DNA of 64,000 nt. It comes from Glutamicibacter creatinolyticus (GTDB lineage: Bacteria; Actinomycetota; Actinomycetes; Actinomycetales; Micrococcaceae). Below the pieces are notes generated by a model that was given only the letters and a program-made list of their open reading frames with translations, searched no databases and was not told the DNA's origin. Both the position numbers and the translations under genes were made by a program. The stretch spans positions 1,488,001-1,552,000 of the forward strand of contig NZ_CP034412.1 of NCBI RefSeq assembly GCF_006094275.1, in the 5' to 3' direction. Below are positions 60,860-64,000 of the stretch, piece by piece; position 1 is the first letter of the stretch; each line of letters opens with the position of its first letter.

Positions 60860-60981
60860 TGGTTCGGGTCCTTCCAAGATCCAGTCAATGACTTCTCCAT
60901 AATTCCACGCCTGCCCCGCCCAGGCCACTTGGGTGGCGGCGCCGGCGGACAAATGTGAGCGGGACGTCACCCCCTGTGGCA

Positions 60982-61368
60982 CTACAGGTAGGCCGGGGCC
61001 AGCAGCTCCAGATGGTTGCCGAACGGGTCCTGGACGAAGAAGCGCTCATAGCCCTCGAAGCTGTGCCGTTCGGACCAGTCCACCTGGACATCGGCCTGCT
61101 CCAGGGTGTGGGCCAGCAGCGCCAGCTCCTCCCGGTCGGCCAGCCGCAGCCCGGTGTGTCCGCTGCCTGCGGGCACCGGGGCGCCGACCTCCAGGTGGAT
61201 TTCGGCGGTGACCAACCCCTGGTCGTCGAAGCAGCAGAACCACAGCTGCCCGTCATGGGCCCGGGCCGGGCGTTCAACTTCCTCCAGCCCCAGCAGCTCG
61301 GCGTAAAAATGGCGGGCGGTGTCTTCCAGCCCGGCGGGCATGGCCAGCTGGATATGGTGCAGTCTCAT
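60982..61368 (-). CDS. VOC family (glyoxalase-like) protein
   Basis: 128 residues: MRLHHIQLAMPAGLEDTARH, FYAELLGLEEVERP, then LQTVEIHLEVG-like EIHLEVGAPVPAGSGHTGLR and FVQDPFGNHLELLAPAYL. Metal-site His and Glu are placed as in VOC enzymes. Function unknown. It lies between an aldo-keto reductase (9 nt upstream) and def on the same strand; AKR-VOC are probably co-transcribed. Confidence 0.82.
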   Translation of the reverse strand: MRLHHIQLAMPAGLEDTARHFYAELLGLEEVERPARAHDGQLWFCCFDDQGLVTAEIHLEVGAPVPAGSGHTGLRLADREELALLAHTLEQADVQVDWSERHSFEGYERFFVQDPFGNHLELLAPAYL

Positions 61369-61377
61369 GTTTGGTCC

Positions 61378-62211
61378 CTAGATGACTTCCAGCGGCACCG
61401 GTGAGGTCGGGGCCGGGAAGGCGGCGTCGATGCGGGCCAGATGCTCGTCATTTAGCCGCAGGCTGCCGGCCTCCGCGTTTTGCCGCACATGCTCGATGCT
61501 GCTGGACTTGGGCAGCGCGATCACGCTGCCCGAACGGATCGCCCAGGCGATCAGCACCTGGGCGACGCTGACCCCCAGTTCCTGGGCAATGGCGTTCAGG
61601 GTGGGGTCGGACAGCATCTCGCCCTGCTCCAGGGGCGAGTAGGCCATAACCGGCACCGGCGGCTTCATGGACAGCTGCTGCGGGATCAGGTCGAATTCGA
61701 TGCCGCGGCGGGAGGGGTTGTACAGCACCTGGTTCGCCGCCGGGTGCCCGGGCAGGTATGACAGTTCCTCCGGATCAAAGTTGCTCACGCCCCAGGCCCC
61801 GATCAGTCCGCGGTCCTTGAGCTGTTCGAAGGCCTCCACGGTGTCTTCCAGCGGGTGCGCCCCGGGCCAGTGCAGCAGGTAGAGATCGATCCAGTCGGTG
61901 CCCAGGCGCTCCAGCGAGCGTTCGCAGGCGGTGATGGTGCCCTGCCGCGAGGCGTTGGAGGGCAGGACCTTGTCGACGAGGAAGACTTCATCGCGCACCG
62001 GCGCGATCGCTTCCCCGACCAGGTCCTCACTGCGCCCATCGCCGTACATTTCCGCGGTGTCCACCAGCGACAGGCCCAGCTCAATGCCGGTGCGCAGCGT
62101 GGCGATTTCCTTCTCCCGTGCCGCGGGAGCATCTCCCATGAACCACGTGCCCTGGCCAATGGCCGGAACCGCATCCCCAAGCGCGAGTTGTACCAAAGTA
62201 TGGTGTTCCAT
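61378..62211 (-). CDS. Aldo/keto reductase
   Basis: 277 residues, NADPH-dependent carbonyl reductase with a TIM barrel. Catalytic tetrad: Asp in LVDTAEMYGDG, Tyr in the same motif, Lys in FLVDKVLPSN and His in LYLLHWPGAHP. The NADPH segment IRSGSVIALPKSSSIEHVRQ is complete. ATG 62211 (MEHHTLVQLALGDAVPAIGQ); a GTG three codons earlier is possible. Upstream of the VOC gene. Confidence 0.92.
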   Translation of the reverse strand: MEHHTLVQLALGDAVPAIGQGTWFMGDAPAAREKEIATLRTGIELGLSLVDTAEMYGDGRSEDLVGEAIAPVRDEVFLVDKVLPSNASRQGTITACERSLERLGTDWIDLYLLHWPGAHPLEDTVEAFEQLKDRGLIGAWGVSNFDPEELSYLPGHPAANQVLYNPSRRGIEFDLIPQQLSMKPPVPVMAYSPLEQGEMLSDPTLNAIAQELGVSVAQVLIAWAIRSGSVIALPKSSSIEHVRQNAEAGSLRLNDEHLARIDAAFPAPTSPVPLEVI

Positions 62212-62375
62212 GTCATACACCCTAGGCGAGGAGTCGTGTTCCGCCCGGTATTTGTTGGCTTGGTCAGCACCGTTGGGGGCGAATTCCTAGCAAAATCAGC
62301 GTTTGTTAACAACAGCGCGCTGCCGCGTCCGGGTCGGCGCAGAACAGGAATCCGGGGGTAAAGTCGGCGCAACGA

Positions 62376-62407
62376 GAAAAGCCAGCATCTGTGAATGCTG
62401 GCTTTTC
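62376..62407. terminator. Terminator hairpin
   Basis: GAAAAGCCAGCAT (62376-62388) pairs perfectly over 13 bp with ATGCTGGCTTTTC (62395-62407), with T runs on both strands. It could end the LuxR transcript from the right. Confidence 0.8.
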
Positions 62408-62472
62408 CCGGTATCGGCCGAAGTCGTTCTGCGCGTCATCGACGCGAGCGAGAAGACCGTGGCTAACTTACT

Positions 62473-62531
62473 CAATTGACCAAATGGCACGCCCCCCAAA
62501 GCGTCCAAGTGCCCCGTTGGCCAATTGACCA
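62473..62531. repeat. Direct repeat CAATTGACCA
   Basis: CAATTGACCA at 62473-62482 and 62522-62531, 49 nt apart; the second is preceded by TTGGC, making TTGGCCAATTGACC. Possible binding sites; origin unknown. Confidence 0.5.
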
Positions 62532-62679
62532 TAGCTTATTGGGTGCCAAGGACATATGGAGGGGTACTAAGTAGTGCTTTCGGAATTTTTAGGTAGTACT
62601 GCGTAAACGAATAGCTGGCCTGTCCGACAGGGTTTGGGCGAAAACCGACCGCCGGCGCGAAGACTGGGGCAGGCATTGC

Positions 62680-64000
62680 TCAGGTGGCGCTGTCCCAGTA
62701 GCTTGTGACAGCCTGCGATGCCCGGTCCGGCTGGGCCGGTTGCGCCGCCCCATGGTGGAAGTCGTCGGGGTCGCTGTCGTCATGGTCAATGAGCTGGCGC
62801 CGGTCGCGGATTCCCAGCTTGGCGTAGGCCCGCTGCAGGTGGCCCTCCACGGTGCGCGGGGAGAGGTACAGTGCGGCGGCGATTTGCGTGTTGCTTTCAC
62901 CCTGGGCGGCTCGCACGCAGGCGGCGTACTCGCGTTCGCTTAGCAGGGCGGAATCCACCCGGGCCCGTCCCAGACGCGGGGAGTTCACGTTGGCCAGCGG
63001 TCCGGCGATCTCGGCGCAGCGGCTGAGCAGGTGGGAGGCCCGCGCCCGTTTCCCGGAGGCCCGGGCCAGTTCGGAGCCGTGGTTGGCCAGCTCGGCGGCG
63101 TACAGCAGGCGCCCTTGCCGCACGTGGTTGTCAATCAGCTCATCCAGCTGCGGGCCCAGGTTCTCCAGTGCGGTGCCGTAACCGGCCAGGGTGGTGGCCA
63201 ACGTACCTTCCACGGTGGCGGCCAGGGAACTGAACTGTTCGGTCTGCTCGGTCAGCCGCAACCGCCAGGCGTCATGCAGCAGCCGCACCTGCTGCATTTT
63301 CAGCCCGCGTTCCTCGGCCTGGGTGAGCAGCCGTGAGAGGTAGTCCCGGGCCGCGGCGGTGCCCTCGCTGCGCAGTACGGCCGCCAGCAGCGCCCGTTCC
63401 GCTTCCAGTCGCAGAGGCTGTCCATCAAAACGGGCTGTGCGGGCCTGCTGCAGGAAGTGCCGTGCCTGTTCGGTGTTCCCCAGCAGGGAGGCGGCCCGGG
63501 AGCGCAGTGCCCAGACAATTGAGGCGGCGTTCAGCGGGTCGTTGAGCTCGGCTAGGGACAGCGCCTGGTCCAATGCCACCGCGGCGACCTGCGCGTTGCC
63601 GGTCTCCAGGTTCCAAGCACCCTTCCAAATCAGCTGATCCAGGTGGTGGGCGGAGCTGGAGTCGTCCTGGATCCGGGTGATGCGCGAACGCAGCTGCTGG
63701 GACCCGTTGCCTTCGGCCAACAGGACCGGGTGCAGCGCCGAGAACATGGTGCGCCGGCCACAGGCGCCGGTGTGTGCCCACACCGGCGAGGCGAATACCT
63801 GGGTGAACAGCTCGCGGGCCCGTACCGCCTGCCCCTGATAGGCCAGCAGCAGTCCGTAGCGGGCGAGGCAGGCCAGGCGAAGATCCGCGTGGATCCGCTG
63901 GTCCTCGAATGCCGCCAACAGGCTGACCGAGTCCACCGGCTGGTCCTGCAGGCTCAGCAGCACCAGACGCTGGGCCTCCACATCCGGCGGATCCCCGGGG
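62680..64000 (-). CDS. LuxR-family transcriptional regulator (LAL/MalT-like), partial
   Basis: The N-terminal part is cut off by the right edge. 433+ visible residues: an all-helical TPR-like region (about the first 340 residues, LARYGLLLAYQGQAVRAREL, and repeats of that type) and a C-terminal LuxR HTH: LSEREYAACVRAAQGESNTQ, IAAALYLSPRTVEGHLQRAY, AKLGIRDRRQL. LAL proteins usually carry an N-terminal ATPase, which would lie beyond 64000. Target genes unknown. Confidence 0.85.
   Translation of the reverse strand, partial: PGDPPDVEAQRLVLLSLQDQPVDSVSLLAAFEDQRIHADLRLACLARYGLLLAYQGQAVRARELFTQVFASPVWAHTGACGRRTMFSALHPVLLAEGNGSQQLRSRITRIQDDSSSAHHLDQLIWKGAWNLETGNAQVAAVALDQALSLAELNDPLNAASIVWALRSRAASLLGNTEQARHFLQQARTARFDGQPLRLEAERALLAAVLRSEGTAAARDYLSRLLTQAEERGLKMQQVRLLHDAWRLRLTEQTEQFSSLAATVEGTLATTLAGYGTALENLGPQLDELIDNHVRQGRLLYAAELANHGSELARASGKRARASHLLSRCAEIAGPLANVNSPRLGRARVDSALLSEREYAACVRAAQGESNTQIAAALYLSPRTVEGHLQRAYAKLGIRDRRQLIDHDDSDPDDFHHGAAQPAQPDRASQAVTSYWDSAT

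Larger units (their letters stand above)
62212..62679. other. Intergenic region between aldo-keto reductase and LuxR-type regulator
   Basis: No gene recognised in about 470 nt. It contains a terminator hairpin (62376-62407) and a direct repeat of CAATTGACCA (62473 and 62522). The leftward promoter of the AKR gene must be near its left end. The distance from the LuxR stop to the hairpin (about 270 nt) leaves room for an unannotated small RNA. Confidence 0.45.

Noticed and set aside
1-64000. CRISPR arrays, rRNA genes, prophage structural genes, plasmid origins
   Set aside because: No regularly spaced repeats, rRNA landmarks, capsid/terminase motifs or iterons were seen on either strand.

Overview
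This window is high-GC actinobacterial chromosome, most likely from the Micrococcaceae (Arthrobacter and relatives). That placement is an inference. It rests on the discrete FAS-II cluster behind a PucR-type activator, the homodimeric-type aceE, the aceE / DUF3052 / AhpE / tRNA-Val neighbourhood, the frequent GTG starts, and the long actinobacterial form of GAPDH. No CRISPR array, rRNA operon or plasmid origin was seen.

Layout. 1-9 kb (minus strand): fasR, fabD, fabH, acpP, fabF (fatty-acid synthesis) downstream of aceE, with a cut-off RibD-like reductase at the left edge. 9.2-11.3 kb: DUF3052 protein, AhpE peroxiredoxin, an orphan membrane protein and tRNA-Val(UAC). 11.3-16.5 kb: a visibly AT-richer accessory island that starts at the 3' end of tRNA-Val. 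It holds an integrase C-terminal relic, an ImmA/IrrE peptidase overlapping a two-TM protein, an IS1380-type transposase relic, and a tightly overlapped HNH / unknown / minimal nucleotidyltransferase operon preceded by a decayed gene. 16.5-24 kb: GlsB-type stress membrane protein, ABC-F ATPase with a structured leader, lone tyrosine recombinase, GntR / MHS transporter / ornithine-cyclodeaminase-like cluster, methyltransferase. 24.3-28 kb: a 1189-residue SIR2-domain protein of the defence-associated type with a tiny coupled upstream ORF.

28-39.5 kb: HTH / membrane / ABC exporter cluster, second RibD-like reductase, frameshifted RidA, nucleoside deaminase, ArgE-like amidohydrolase plus MHS transporter, hemolysin III, membrane protein plus winged-helix regulator, and a frameshifted alpha/beta hydrolase. 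39.5-47.4 kb: second GlsB copy, then the gluconate module (gntK, gntP, a FadR-type regulator, gnd) tied together by a repeated 13-bp palindrome, and a TetR / quinone-oxidoreductase-like pair sharing a long operator. 47.4-64 kb: short UvrA-like protein, cysE-cysK, msrA, NIF3, yaaA, RNase P RNA, GAPDH, two lipoproteins (one PstS), def with VOC and aldo-keto reductase genes, and a LuxR/LAL regulator running off the right edge.

The functional core is housekeeping: lipid synthesis, gluconate to pentose phosphate, cysteine synthesis, translation. The accessory islands at 11.3-16.5 and 24.3-28 kb carry the genes most likely to act in phage or mobile-element conflict. The HNH / unknown / nucleotidyltransferase operon is the best candidate for an undescribed system. 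Frameshifts at about 32.06 kb and 38.19 kb should be checked against raw reads before being called biological.
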